64,000 nt of DNA from Novosphingobium percolationis (lineage in GTDB: Bacteria; Pseudomonadota; Alphaproteobacteria; Sphingomonadales; Sphingomonadaceae), in assembly GCF_020179425.1 (NCBI RefSeq), contig NZ_JAILYM010000005.1, forward strand, positions 62,001 to 126,000, given 5' to 3'. The notes under the pieces are model-generated. The model saw only the letters and a program-made list of their open reading frames with translations, made no database searches and was not told where the DNA came from. Below, piece by piece: positions 14,363 through 22,944 of this stretch (its first letter is position 1; the number at the start of each line of letters is the position of its first letter). The position numbers and the translations under genes are program-made.

Positions 14363-15109
14363 ATGAAAGCCCTGGTCACGGTGAAGCGCGTGATCGACTA
14401 TAACGTGAAGCCGCGCGTGAAGGCGGATGGCACGGGCGTCGATCTTGCGAACGTCAAGATGAGCATGAACCCGTTCGACGAGATCGCGGTCGAGGAAGCC
14501 ATTCGCCTGAAGGAAAAGGGCGTGGTGACCGAGATCGTGGCGGTGTCGGTCGGGCCGGCCAAGGCGCAGGAAACGCTGCGCACGGCGCTGGCGATGGGCG
14601 CGGATCGCGCGATCCTCGTCCAGACCGACGATGAAGTCGAGCCGCTGGCCGTGGCCAAGATCGTCAAGGCGATCGCGGACGAGGAACAGCCGGGCCTGAT
14701 CATCACCGGCAAGCAGGCGATCGACGACGACAGCAACCAGGTCGGCCAGATGGTCGCCGCGCTGCTGGGCCGTCCGCAGGGCACCTTCGCCAACGAAATC
14801 AGCGTCGAAGGCGATTCGGTCGTCGTGAAGCGCGAGATCGACGGCGGCCTGGAAACCGTGAAGCTGGCGCTGCCGGCCGTGGTCACCACCGACCTGCGCC
14901 TCAACGAGCCGCGCTATGCCTCGCTGCCCAACATCATGAAGGCCAAGAGCAAGCCGCTCGCCACCAAGGCCCCCGCCGATTACGGCGTGGACACCACCGC
15001 GCGCCTCAAGACGCTCAAGGTTTCCGAACCGCCCGTGCGCAGCGCCGGCATCAAGGTGGCCGACGTCGACGCGCTGGTCGCCAAGCTCAAGGAACTGGGA
15101 GTCGCCTGA
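14363..15109 (+). CDS. etfB: Electron transfer flavoprotein subunit beta
   Basis: EtfB is the small, AMP-binding subunit of the heterodimeric flavoprotein. It accepts electrons from acyl-CoA dehydrogenases and passes them to ETF-ubiquinone oxidoreductase. The 248-aa length is typical. It starts [19 protein letters not shown]. The conserved region IKAKSKPL-like motif appears as [13 protein letters not shown] near residue 195, and [19 protein letters not shown] near 125 fits the family signature. Its stop and the etfA start share one base (TGATG at 15107-15111), so translation of the two is probably coupled. The AMP-site Asp/Ser residues cannot be assigned exactly from sequence reading alone. 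Confidence 0.95.
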   Translation: MKALVTVKRVIDYNVKPRVKADGTGVDLANVKMSMNPFDEIAVEEAIRLKEKGVVTEIVAVSVGPAKAQETLRTALAMGADRAILVQTDDEVEPLAVAKIVKAIADEEQPGLIITGKQAIDDDSNQVGQMVAALLGRPQGTFANEISVEGDSVVVKREIDGGLETVKLALPAVVTTDLRLNEPRYASLPNIMKAKSKPLATKAPADYGVDTTARLKTLKVSEPPVRSAGIKVADVDALVAKLKELGVA

Positions 15110-16041
15110 TGGCCAACGTACTCGTCTGGGTCGAACACGACGGTTCTGCCGTCAAGGACGCCACTCTCGCCGCTGTCACCGCCGCTGCCCAGCTGGGTGA
15201 CGTGACCGCTCTCGTCGTCGGCGCCGGCGTCGATGGCGTGGCTGCTGCCGCCGCGCAGATCGAAGGCGTGTCGAAGGTCCTCAAAGCCGACGACGCTTCG
15301 CTGGCGAACGCGCTGGCCGAAAACGTCGCGCCGCTCGTGGCGGGCCTGATGGCCGGCTACGACGCCTTCGTCGCCGCCGCCACCACCACCGCCAAGAACG
15401 TGGCGCCGCGCGTTGCCGCGCTGCTCGACGTGGCACAGGTTTCGGAAATCCTGTCGGTCGAAGGCCCCAAGACCTTCACCCGTCCGATCTACGCGGGCAA
15501 TGCCATCGCCACGGTCGAATCGACCGACGCCAAGCTGGTCGTGACCGTGCGCGGCACCGCCTTTGCCAAGGCCAATGCCACCGGCGGTTCGGCTGCGGTC
15601 GAAACGGTCGGCGGGGCTGCGGACTCGGGCCTGTCGACCTTCGTCGGCTCGGAAATCGCCAAGAGCGAGCGTCCGGAACTGACCAGCGCGAAGATCATCG
15701 TCTCGGGCGGTCGCGCGCTCAAGGATGCGGCGACCTTCGAAGCGACGATCACCCCGCTCGCCGACAAGCTCGGCGCCGGCATCGGCGCGAGCCGTGCGGC
15801 GGTCGACGCGGGCTATGTCCCCAACGACTACCAGGTCGGCCAGACCGGCAAGATCGTGGCGCCGGAAGTCTACATCGCAGTGGGCATCTCGGGCGCGATC
15901 CAGCACCTTGCGGGCATGAAGGACTCCAAGACCATCATCGCCATCAACAAGGACGAAGACGCACCGATCTTCCAGGTCGCCGACATCGGCCTCGTGGGCG
16001 ATCTGTTCAACATCGTGCCGGAACTCGTCGGCAAGCTGTAA
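15109..16041 (+). CDS. etfA: Electron transfer flavoprotein subunit alpha
   Basis: EtfA binds FAD and pairs with EtfB. The 310-aa protein has the C-terminal FAD-binding domain signature: SGGRALKD near residue 200, [40 protein letters not shown] sequence near 225-265, and [22 protein letters not shown] near 280. The N-terminus ([12 protein letters not shown]) is the usual one. The start overlaps the etfB stop by one base. An intrinsic terminator follows 30 bases after the stop, closing the etfBA unit. Acyl-CoA dehydrogenase partners are not in the window. Confidence 0.96.
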   Translation: MANVLVWVEHDGSAVKDATLAAVTAAAQLGDVTALVVGAGVDGVAAAAAQIEGVSKVLKADDASLANALAENVAPLVAGLMAGYDAFVAAATTTAKNVAPRVAALLDVAQVSEILSVEGPKTFTRPIYAGNAIATVESTDAKLVVTVRGTAFAKANATGGSAAVETVGGAADSGLSTFVGSEIAKSERPELTSAKIIVSGGRALKDAATFEATITPLADKLGAGIGASRAAVDAGYVPNDYQVGQTGKIVAPEVYIAVGISGAIQHLAGMKDSKTIIAINKDEDAPIFQVADIGLVGDLFNIVPELVGKL

Positions 16042-16071
16042 GCTTCCCGCCAATCTGGACGAATATTGCGG

Positions 16072-16102
16072 AAAGGCCCTGCTTCGGCGGGGCCTTTTCT
16101 TT
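16072..16102 (+). terminator. Intrinsic terminator after etfA
   Basis: AAAGGCCC and GGGCCTTTT arms enclose a TGCTTCGGC loop (GAAAGGCCCTGCTTCGGCGG, then GGCCTTTTCTTTT). The T-rich tail makes this a convincing Rho-independent terminator for etfBA. Confidence 0.85.
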
Positions 16103-16148
16103 TGGAGCCACGCCGCCCCGGCGCTGGATGATCGAGCAGCCGTGAGCG

Positions 16149-16613
16149 CTACAGCGCCAGCGTCAGGCACTGGCTGAAATCGTCCACCACATAGTCGGCA
16201 AAGGCATCGCAGCTCACGAAACCGTGCTTCCGGTAGAGGCCGAGCGCGGGATCGAACGCGGGGCCGCGTCCGGTTTCGAGGCTGACGCGCGCATAGCCGC
16301 GCGCGCGCGCCACCGCGAGCAGGTGGAGCAGCATCGCTTCCCCCACGCCTTGGCCGAGCCATTCGGGCGCCACGCGCATCGACTTGAGCTCCCCGTGCTT
16401 CGGATCAAGCTGCTTGATCGCGCCCATGCCCGCCACCGCATCGCCTACCCGCGCGGCGTAGAACGTCACGCCCAGCGCGCGCAGACTGGCAACCGGCAGG
16501 GCGTGGACCTTGCAGGCGGGTGAACTGGCGTGCATCCCGGCCAGATGGAGGGCGACGAGCGCCTGGATGTCCTCGCCCGACAGGTCGTCCTCGACAATTC
16601 GCACGTCGGCCAC
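16149..16613 (-). CDS. GNAT family N-acetyltransferase
   Basis: A 154-aa single-domain acetyltransferase of unknown substrate. The acetyl-CoA-binding segment is visible as SMRVAPEWLGQGVGEAML (about residues 79-96, the R/Q-x-x-G-x-G/A motif A), followed by LETGRGPAFDPALGLYRKHGF, the typical motif B end. An in-frame ATG lies at 16643. However, the GTG at 16613 has a near-perfect AGGGGA ribosome-binding site 7 bases upstream, and that site would fall inside the coding region if the ATG were used, so I chose the GTG (VADVRIVEDDL). It is divergent from the isoaspartyl peptidase gene with 48 bases between starts. Confidence 0.8.
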   Translation of the reverse strand: MADVRIVEDDLSGEDIQALVALHLAGMHASSPACKVHALPVASLRALGVTFYAARVGDAVAGMGAIKQLDPKHGELKSMRVAPEWLGQGVGEAMLLHLLAVARARGYARVSLETGRGPAFDPALGLYRKHGFVSCDAFADYVVDDFSQCLTLAL

Positions 16614-16661
16614 GCTTTGCTCCCCTGACCAAACAGGTTTCATCTGCTATCGCCTGCGGCC

Positions 16662-17600
16662 ATGACCCAGACAAGCGAAACCCGCTGGTCCATCGCCATT
16701 CACGGCGGGGCCGGATCGATGACTCCCGCAACCATGGACCAGACCGCCATGGCCGCGCACGAGGCGGCCCTGTGTGCCGCGCTGGCGGCTGGCGAGGCCG
16801 TGCTGTGCGCAGGCGGCAGCGCGCTCGATGCGGTGACCGCCGCCGTGATCGCATTGGAGGACGATCCGCTGTTCAACGCCGGGCGCGGCGCGGTGTTCAC
16901 CTATGAAGGCGTCAACGAGCTGGACGCGGCGGTGATGGACGGAGCGACCCGGGCGGCAGGCGCCGTGGCCGGGGTGACGCGCACCAGGAACCCCGTGACG
17001 CTCGCCCGCAAGGTGATGGAGGCTGGGCCGCACGTGTTTCTCTCGGGCGAAGGGGCCGAACAGTTCGCGCGCGAGCAGGGCATCGAACCTTGCGATCCCG
17101 CGTGGTTCTCCACCCCCGAGCGCCTGCGGCAATTGCAGGAGCTGAAGTCGCGCGCGTCCGGCTGGTTCGACGATGGGCTGAAGTACGGCACCGTTGGCGC
17201 CGTGGCGCGCGATGCGGCAGGCCATGTCGCGGCGGCAACCTCTACCGGCGGCCTGACCGGCAAGCGCTGGAACCGCATCGGCGATTCGCCCGTGATCGGC
17301 GCTGGCACCTATGCCGATGACCGCGCGGGCGCGGTTTCGTGCACGGGATCGGGCGAGCAGTTCATCCGCGCCGGGGTCGCGCACGAAATCTGCGCGCGAA
17401 TGCGGCTGGCGGGTGAACAGGTGCAGGACGCCGCCGATGCGGTGCTTGCCGAAGTCGGCGCGATGGGCGGCGTGGGCGGGGTCATCGTCGTGACGCCAGC
17501 GGGTGAAACCGCCATGGCCTTCACCACGCCCGGCATGTTCCGCGCGCGCGCGGACAGCACAGGCCAGCGCACCATCGCTATCTTTGGAGAAGTTGACTGA
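16662..17600 (+). CDS. iaaA: Isoaspartyl peptidase / L-asparaginase (Ntn hydrolase)
   Basis: This 312-aa plant-type asparaginase is made as a precursor and would cut itself before Thr177 in KYGTVGAVA, the new N-terminal nucleophile. It then hydrolyses beta-aspartyl dipeptides and asparagine. Family features include WSIAIHGGAGSM at the N-terminus, NAGRGAVFTYEG near 72 with a binding Asn/Arg, MDGATRAAGAVAGV near 92, and TSTGGLTGKRWNRIGDSPVIGAGTYAD after the cleavage site. Length is normal. No signal peptide is evident, so the product is probably cytoplasmic. It could share the 48-base divergent region with the GNAT gene. The short secreted-protein gene follows 121 bases downstream on the same strand. 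Confidence 0.93.
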   Translation: MTQTSETRWSIAIHGGAGSMTPATMDQTAMAAHEAALCAALAAGEAVLCAGGSALDAVTAAVIALEDDPLFNAGRGAVFTYEGVNELDAAVMDGATRAAGAVAGVTRTRNPVTLARKVMEAGPHVFLSGEGAEQFAREQGIEPCDPAWFSTPERLRQLQELKSRASGWFDDGLKYGTVGAVARDAAGHVAAATSTGGLTGKRWNRIGDSPVIGAGTYADDRAGAVSCTGSGEQFIRAGVAHEICARMRLAGEQVQDAADAVLAEVGAMGGVGGVIVVTPAGETAMAFTTPGMFRARADSTGQRTIAIFGEVD

Positions 17601-17721
17601 TGCCCACGCGGGGCGCAGCGTGCCCCCGCCTAGGCGCCGAGCCACAACAAGGGTCGACCGACACCGAAAGCGTCCACACCGGGGGCCAGGGGGAACTTGT
17701 CCCCATTCGGGAGACGTCACG

Positions 17722-18162
17722 ATGAAGACCCTTCGTTTTGCGGCCATCGCCGCGCTTGCACTTGCCTGCACGACACCGCTCGCCGCGCAGGAACTGCCGA
17801 TCACGAGTGCCGAGCTGGTCGAAGTCGGCATGATCCGGATCGACGACGGCCACTTTGGCGATTACGCGGCGTTCCTCAACGACCAGTGGCGCAAGGATCA
17901 GGAGTACGCGCTCAAGCAGGGGTGGATCTCGGGCTACGAGATCCTGTCCAACGAGTTCCCGCGGGCGGGCGAGCCGGATATCTACCTGCTGATCCGCTAT
18001 CCCTCGATCCCGGATGCGGCTGAGCAGAAGAAGCGGCAGGACGCCTATCTCGGCTATATGCAGACGTCGATGCAGAAGCAGGAAGCAGGCTCGGCCGAGC
18101 GGGCGAAGTACCGCAAGGTGCTGGGCTCCATGCTGCTGCGTCGCTGGGTCTGGACGAAGTAG
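17722..18162 (+). CDS. Small secreted protein of unknown function
   Basis: The 146-aa product starts MKTLRFAAIAALALACTTPLAAQE, a clear Sec signal peptide with probable cleavage after LAAQ or AAQ, so the mature protein is periplasmic or exported. The mature part is about 122 residues with aromatic and charged character (GHFGDYAAFLNDQWRKDQ, DIYLLIRYPSIPDAAEQKK). The alternation of a strand-like LLIRYPS segment and amphipathic helices could suit a dimeric alpha-beta barrel fold, but that is only an impression. GGGAG lies about 8 bases before the ATG at 17722; the longer frame from 17503 overlaps iaaA and is not used. No known domain is recognised. Confidence 0.75.
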   Translation: MKTLRFAAIAALALACTTPLAAQELPITSAELVEVGMIRIDDGHFGDYAAFLNDQWRKDQEYALKQGWISGYEILSNEFPRAGEPDIYLLIRYPSIPDAAEQKKRQDAYLGYMQTSMQKQEAGSAERAKYRKVLGSMLLRRWVWTK

Positions 18163-18172
18163 TCCCAAGCGA

Positions 18173-18204
18173 ATCGCCGGGACCGCATGCGCGGCCCCGG
18201 CGAT
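18173..18204. terminator. Long symmetric hairpin between convergent genes
   Basis: ATCGCCGGG (18173-18181) and CCCGGCGAT (18196-18204) pair, then one A/C mismatch, then CCGC and GCGG around an ATGC loop. Lying between the secreted protein gene (+) and the BON gene (-), it probably ends both transcripts, although T-runs are weak. Confidence 0.6.
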
Positions 18205-18211
18205 CGTTGGA

Positions 18212-19105
18212 TCAATCGCGCTTTTCGCGCTCGGCCCCGATCGAAGCGGCGCTGTTCGCCATCGTGCCCGCGCCCGCAGCTTCCACGCGCAGGTTGTTCT
18301 GCACGTGGCGCACGCCGGAAATGCGCTCGACGCATTCTTCGGCGCGGTGCTTGTCCTGCCGGGTCGCAACCGTGCCTGACAGCGTCACGTCGCCATGCTC
18401 CACGGCGACGCTGATCCGGCGGGCATCGACGCGCCAGTCGTCGGTCAGGCGATCGTTGGCGTCCTCGCGAATACGCTCGTCCGAGCGCGTGTAGTCCGCC
18501 GGTCCGCGCCCGCGATGGTCTTCGCGATGGTCCTGCTCGCGGCGCCGCGCGGCGTCTTCATCGCCCCACCACGACATGACTTCATCCGCGGCGCGATCGA
18601 GGAACCCGCGATGGAAATCGTTGCGCGCATAGCCTTCTGCCGGTCGGTAGGCAGGGTCGTATTCGCCGCCGCCCATCTGGCGGCTGCGCGTCTCGCGCTG
18701 CGTCAACTGGCCGCTTCCCTGGTGGGCCCGCCAGCCTTCGCGTCCGTAGCCGCCCTGGCCACGGTCCCAGTTGGCAGCATAGGGATGGTTGGCCGCGCCG
18801 TAATCGCCCGGGCCAAAGGCGTCGCCGGCCTGATTCGTCGCGCCGTAGCCGCTGTGGTAGCCTCCATCATGGCGCGAGGCCGGATGCCCACGGCCATCAC
18901 CTCCGTGGCCGGAATCAGCCCCCAGCCAGCTTCGTCCCCCGTCGCGGTTGTCGTAACCCTGGCGATACTGGCTGGCCATCGAATAGCCGCCCTCGCTGCG
19001 GTTCTCCGCGCGCCACTGTCGTGCGTCCCTCGCGTGATCAGGGGCTCGCGGATCGCGGTCCTGCTTGAGCGCGCGGTCGCGCTCCCAATCGTAGCGGTCG
19101 TTCAT
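18212..19105 (-). CDS. BON domain protein with long Gly/Tyr/Arg/His-rich region
   Basis: The 297-aa product ends in one BON domain (about residues 208-278, SDERIREDANDRLTDDWRV then GDVTLSGTVATRQDKHRAEE and GVRHVQNNLRV), a fold linked to membrane or phospholipid association in OsmY-type proteins. The first two thirds are a hydrophilic low-complexity region rich in Gly, Tyr, Arg, Asp and His (GGYHSGYGATNQ, DRGQGGYGREGW), with MSWWGDEDAARRREQDHRED before the BON domain. No signal peptide or membrane helix is seen, so it may be cytoplasmic. AGGAGA stands 6 bases before the ATG at 19105; the longer frame from 19264 has no such site. Divergent from the helicase gene. Stress-related expression is a guess from family behaviour. 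Confidence 0.8.
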   Translation of the reverse strand: MNDRYDWERDRALKQDRDPRAPDHARDARQWRAENRSEGGYSMASQYRQGYDNRDGGRSWLGADSGHGGDGRGHPASRHDGGYHSGYGATNQAGDAFGPGDYGAANHPYAANWDRGQGGYGREGWRAHQGSGQLTQRETRSRQMGGGEYDPAYRPAEGYARNDFHRGFLDRAADEVMSWWGDEDAARRREQDHREDHRGRGPADYTRSDERIREDANDRLTDDWRVDARRISVAVEHGDVTLSGTVATRQDKHRAEECVERISGVRHVQNNLRVEAAGAGTMANSAASIGAEREKRD

Positions 19106-19281
19106 GGGATCTCTCCTATCGGATGGCATGAGCCGGGGGGCGCAAGCGCCGCCGGATCGCGTATAGGAACAACGGTCCGCCCCGGCACGCGGTGCCCGGA
19201 CCCTGCCGCAGCGACGCGGCGCTTCGTCGCGCATGCAGCGGACGGGTGCGTGAGCGGCGCTCATGCATTATCGCTGTCATG

Positions 19282-21711
19282 ATGGATCATGCCGCCCTGC
19301 CCCCTGCTATCGCCGCGTGGTTCACCGCAAGGGGGTGGCGCGTGCGGCGGCACCAGCGCGAAATGCTGGCCGCGGCGCAGGCTGGACTGCACGCGCTGCT
19401 GGTGGCCGACACCGGCGCGGGCAAGACACTGGCCGGCTTCCTGCCGACACTGGCGGACTTCGCCGGAGACGCCCCGCCGCCTGAAGGGCTGCACACGCTC
19501 TATGTCTCGCCGCTCAAGGCGCTGGCCCATGACGTGCAACGCAACCTGCTCAGCCCCATCGAGGAGATGGGACTGCCGATCCGGGTCGAGACGCGCAGCG
19601 GCGATACCCCGTCGGACCGCAAGGCGCGCCAGCGCGCGCGGCCGCCGCACGTCCTGCTGACGACGCCCGAATCGCTCTCGCTGCTGCTGAGCTATCCCGA
19701 GGCGGCGACCATGTTTGCCGGGTTGAAGCGGGTGCTTGTTGATGAAGTGCATGCATTCGCGACCGGCAAGCGGGGCGACCTGCTGGCGCTCTCGCTGGCG
19801 CGGCTGCAAGCGCTCGCCCCGCAGATGCGGCGGGTAGCGCTGTCGGCGACGGTGGCCGATCCCGAAGCGTTCCGCGTCTGGCTGGCGCCTTGGGGCGACA
19901 TCGACAGCGTGGCGCTGGTCGAGGGGGAGCCGGGCACGCCGCCCCATGTCGAGATCCTGCTGCCGGACGGCGAGCGCGTGCCCTGGGGCGGCCACGCCGC
20001 CGCCTGGGCGGTGCCGCAGCTCTACGAGGCGATTCGCCGCAACCGCACCACGCTGATCTTCACCAACACGCGGTTCCTGGCCGAATACATCTTCCAGTTG
20101 CTGTGGGATGTGAACGACGATCACCTGCCCATCGGCATCCACCACGGCTCGCTGTCGAAGGAGGCGCGGCGCAAGGTGGAGGGGGCGATGGCGCGGGGCG
20201 AGCTGCGCGCACTGGTGGCGACGGCCAGCCTCGATCTGGGGGTCGATTGGGGCGATATCGACATGGTGGTGCAGATGGGCGCGCCCAAGGGATCGTCGCG
20301 GCTGTTGCAGCGGATCGGGCGGGCCAACCACCGGCTCGACCTGCCCAGTCGCGCGCTGCTGGCGCCGGGCAACCGTTTCGAATTCCTTGAAGCACTTGCG
20401 GCGAAGGACGCGGTCGATCAGGGCCAGCGCGACGGCGAGGACTTCCGTCCCGGCGCGCTCGACGTGCTGGCGCAGCACGTCATGGCCTGCGCCTGTGCAG
20501 GTCCATTCGACGAGGCGGCCCTGCTGGCCGAAGTGCGCAGCAGCCACGCCTATGCCTGGCTCGACGAAGCGGCGTGGGCGCGCGTTCTCGAGTTCGTGGC
20601 GACGGGGGGCTATGCGCTGCGCGCCTACGATCGGTTCAAGCGGATCGTGCGCGCGCGCGACGGAACCTGGCGCCTGGCCCATCCGGAACAGGCCGCGCGG
20701 CACCGGCTCAACGCGGGGATCATCGTCGATGCCGAAATGCTCGAAGTGCGCTTTCGCAACGGGCGTGCGCTGGGCAAGGTCGAGGAGAACTTCGGCGCTT
20801 CGCTGAAGCCGGGCGACACGTTCCGCTTTGCCGGGCTGGACCTCGAGGTCGAAAGCTTGCGCGATCTGGAGATCGTGGTGCGTGCGGCGAAGCGGGCCGG
20901 GCAGATCCCCAGCTACATGGGCGCGCGCATGCCCTTGACGACGCATCTGGCCGACCGGGTACAGGCGCTGCTCGCCGATCGCGCGGGCTGGGCACGACTG
21001 CCTGACGACGTCCGCGAATGGCTGGAAGTACAGGATTGGCGCAGCCGCCTGCCAGCGCCCGGCGAACTGCTGGTGGAAAGCTTCCCGCACGCGGGACGCG
21101 CCTATACCGTCTATTACACGTTCGAGGGGTGGAACGCGAACCAGTCGCTGGGCATGCTGATCACCCGCCGGATGGAGGACGCAGGGCTGGCGCCGCTCGG
21201 CTTCGTTGCAAACGACTATGCCCTGGCCGTGTGGGGGCTGAAGCCCGTACCCGATCCCGCCGCGATGCTGTCGCCGACGATCCTCACCCACGAATTCGTG
21301 GAGTGGGTGCAGAATTCCTACCTGTTGCGCCGGGCATTCCGCGAAGTCGCGGTGATCGGCGGGCTGGTCGAGCGGCAACATCCCGGCAAGCGCAAGTCGG
21401 GGCGGCAGGTCACGTTCTCGACCGACCTGATCTACGACGTACTGCGCAAGTACGAGCCGGACCACGTGCTGATCGAGGCGGCCTGGGCCGATGCGCGGAC
21501 GCGACTGACCGATGTGGGTCGGCTGGCCGACCTGCTCGATCGTGCCGCCGCGCAACTGGTCCACGTCGAACTGGACCGTGTTTCGCCGCTGGCGGTACCT
21601 GTATTGGTGATGATCGGGCGCGAGACGCTGCCCGCCGGGGCCGCCGACGATGAACTGCTGGTCGAAGCGGAAAGCCTCGCCGCCGCCGCGATGCGGCCGA
21701 CGCGGGAATAG
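19282..21711 (+). CDS. Ligase-associated DNA damage response DEXH-box helicase (Lhr-like)
   Basis: An 809-aa superfamily 2 helicase of the Lhr type. Visible motifs are VADTGAGKTLAGF (Walker A, about residues 40-52), TTPESLSLLLS, LVDEVHAFA (DEVH box, about 152), ALSATVADPE (motif III), IFTNTRFLAE (motif IV), LVATASLDLGVDWGDID (motif V) and LLQRIGRANHR (motif VI, about 355). A winged-helix and C-terminal Lhr core follow. Length and sequence suit the subfamily that usually sits with an ATP-dependent DNA ligase, an exonuclease-like beta-CASP protein and a metallophosphoesterase in a repair cluster. None of those partners is here. ATGs at 19279 and 19282 are both possible; neither has a strong ribosome-binding site. 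Divergent from the BON gene. Confidence 0.9.
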   Translation: MDHAALPPAIAAWFTARGWRVRRHQREMLAAAQAGLHALLVADTGAGKTLAGFLPTLADFAGDAPPPEGLHTLYVSPLKALAHDVQRNLLSPIEEMGLPIRVETRSGDTPSDRKARQRARPPHVLLTTPESLSLLLSYPEAATMFAGLKRVLVDEVHAFATGKRGDLLALSLARLQALAPQMRRVALSATVADPEAFRVWLAPWGDIDSVALVEGEPGTPPHVEILLPDGERVPWGGHAAAWAVPQLYEAIRRNRTTLIFTNTRFLAEYIFQLLWDVNDDHLPIGIHHGSLSKEARRKVEGAMARGELRALVATASLDLGVDWGDIDMVVQMGAPKGSSRLLQRIGRANHRLDLPSRALLAPGNRFEFLEALAAKDAVDQGQRDGEDFRPGALDVLAQHVMACACAGPFDEAALLAEVRSSHAYAWLDEAAWARVLEFVATGGYALRAYDRFKRIVRARDGTWRLAHPEQAARHRLNAGIIVDAEMLEVRFRNGRALGKVEENFGASLKPGDTFRFAGLDLEVESLRDLEIVVRAAKRAGQIPSYMGARMPLTTHLADRVQALLADRAGWARLPDDVREWLEVQDWRSRLPAPGELLVESFPHAGRAYTVYYTFEGWNANQSLGMLITRRMEDAGLAPLGFVANDYALAVWGLKPVPDPAAMLSPTILTHEFVEWVQNSYLLRRAFREVAVIGGLVERQHPGKRKSGRQVTFSTDLIYDVLRKYEPDHVLIEAAWADARTRLTDVGRLADLLDRAAAQLVHVELDRVSPLAVPVLVMIGRETLPAGAADDELLVEAESLAAAAMRPTRE

Positions 21712-21722
21712 CAGCCAACGAA

Positions 21723-21752
21723 AAAGGGGGCGGATCGCTCCGCCCCCTTTTC
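21723..21752. terminator. Bidirectional intrinsic terminator
   Basis: AAGGGGGCGGA and TCCGCCCCCTT form a perfect 11-bp stem around TCGC, with A-run before and T-run after, so it can work both for the helicase gene (+) and for the exbD end (-). Confidence 0.9.
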
Positions 21753-21782
21753 GCGTTCGTGGCCGTGCTGGCCGTCAGCCGA

Positions 21783-22214
21783 TCACTTCGCGAAAGTCGC
21801 GAAGTTCTCGTTGCCGACGAAGCCGAACTTGCTCACCTTCGAATCGGTGATGATCTTCAGCACGTAGTTCGCCATCTCGTAGTTGGCGAAGGCTTCGGGC
21901 TGGAACTGCAGTTCCGGCTCGGGCTTCATCGCCTTGGTCGCCTGAAGCAGCGACACGAGATTGCTGCTGGTCACCGGCGCGCCATTCCAGAGGATCTGGT
22001 TGGTCTGCGTGAGGATCAGCTTGTTCTTCACCGGATCGACCGTGACGTTGTTCTTCGGCGGGGTTGCCTGCGGAAGATTCACGTTCACCGAGTGAGTGGC
22101 CACGGGGATGGTGATGATGAACATGATGAGGAGCACGAGCATGACGTCGATCAACGGCGTCGTGTTCATTTCCATCATCGGCGAGCCATCGTCCTTGCCG
22201 CCGCTCATTGCCAT
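21783..22214 (-). CDS. exbD: ExbD-family biopolymer transporter, second copy
   Basis: A 143-aa ExbD/TolR-type inner-membrane protein: a short cytoplasmic start, one transmembrane helix (about residues 21-41, LIDVMLVLLIMFIITIPVA) and a periplasmic domain. Asp23 in PLIDVMLVLL is the conserved membrane carboxylate needed for proton-driven motion. It is the last gene of the tonB-exbB-exbD-exbD series on the minus strand, 75 bases after the first exbD. AGGAG precedes the ATG. The two copies differ clearly: this one is shorter and has no Cys, which suggests different roles or a mixed complex, as described for paired ExbD proteins in some Gram-negative bacteria. Confidence 0.92.
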   Translation of the reverse strand: MAMSGGKDDGSPMMEMNTTPLIDVMLVLLIMFIITIPVATHSVNVNLPQATPPKNNVTVDPVKNKLILTQTNQILWNGAPVTSSNLVSLLQATKAMKPEPELQFQPEAFANYEMANYVLKIITDSKVSKFGFVGNENFATFAK

Positions 22215-22271
22215 GGGGTGTACTCCTGTTCGCTCGCGGCTGTGGGGAAGCCTTGCGACCTCCCGCCCAGC

Positions 22272-22307
22272 TTAGCCGTTCGGGTCGACTTAGCCGTTGG
22301 GGTCAAC
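22272..22307 (-). repeat. Tandem 18-bp repeat duplicating the ExbD C-terminus and stop
   Basis: On the minus strand the exbD end GTTGACCCCAACGGCTAA (22307-22290) is followed at once by GTCGACCCGAACGGCTAA (22289-22272). Both read Val-Asp-Pro-Asn-Gly-stop, differing at two third-codon positions. Confidence 0.9.
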
Positions 22308-22817
22308 GGGGGTCGAGATGAAGCCGACCTTCGGATAACCGGCGATCTGCACGTTGTAGATCGCACCGGCGATGCACTTCCACGGAACGTGAACGTCGCC
22401 GCGGATATGCACTTCGGGGATCTTGTCCGGGTCCATGTTGGCCGCGCCGCCTTCACGCTTCACGATCGCGTCGAGACGGTCGAAAGCCTGCTTGGCCAGT
22501 TCCGTGCTGTCTACCGGGGTAACGTTGTTGAGGTAGACGCGGCATTCGCCGACCGGCGAGGAGCCTTCGTAGCCCGGCTGACCGGGGGCACGGCCCGCTT
22601 CGTCCGTCGAGACCACGGCAAGCAGCAGGTTCTCCACCTTGTCCTGCGTCTCTTCCGAGGCGAGAACGGGAACCTTCAGCTTCTCGATGGTCTGGATCGC
22701 GACCGGGACCGCGATGAGGAAGATGATCAGCAGCACGAGCATCACGTCCACGAGCGGCGTGGTATTGATGTCCGACATCGGGCGTTCTTCGCCGCCGCCG
22801 CCTACAGACATTGCCAT
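22290..22817 (-). CDS. exbD: ExbD-family biopolymer transporter, first copy
   Basis: This 175-aa ExbD has the same plan as its neighbour. The membrane helix is at about residues 22-42 (PLVDVMLVLLIIFLIAVPVA), with Asp24 as the conserved proton-relay residue, and a periplasmic domain follows. The periplasmic part carries an insertion (residues about 70-95, DEAGRAPGQPGYEGSSPVGE) and two Cys residues, one before RVYLNN and one in VPWKCIAGA, which could form a disulfide. The reading frame ends in VDPNG-stop and the following 18 bases repeat that ending. AGGAT lies upstream of the ATG. It is 127 bases downstream of exbB, and the gap contains a GGAGG/CCTCC hairpin. Confidence 0.92.
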   Translation of the reverse strand: MAMSVGGGGEERPMSDINTTPLVDVMLVLLIIFLIAVPVAIQTIEKLKVPVLASEETQDKVENLLLAVVSTDEAGRAPGQPGYEGSSPVGECRVYLNNVTPVDSTELAKQAFDRLDAIVKREGGAANMDPDKIPEVHIRGDVHVPWKCIAGAIYNVQIAGYPKVGFISTPVDPNG

Positions 22818-22944
22818 TGGTTACATCCTATCCGATCTGAGCCACAGGAAGGGCCGGGGGTATGGGAGGACCATGCCTCCAGCCGTTTCCCGCGTTTCCG
22901 GAAAACCTGGGCCGACGGGGATCCGCCGACCCTGGGATTACAGC

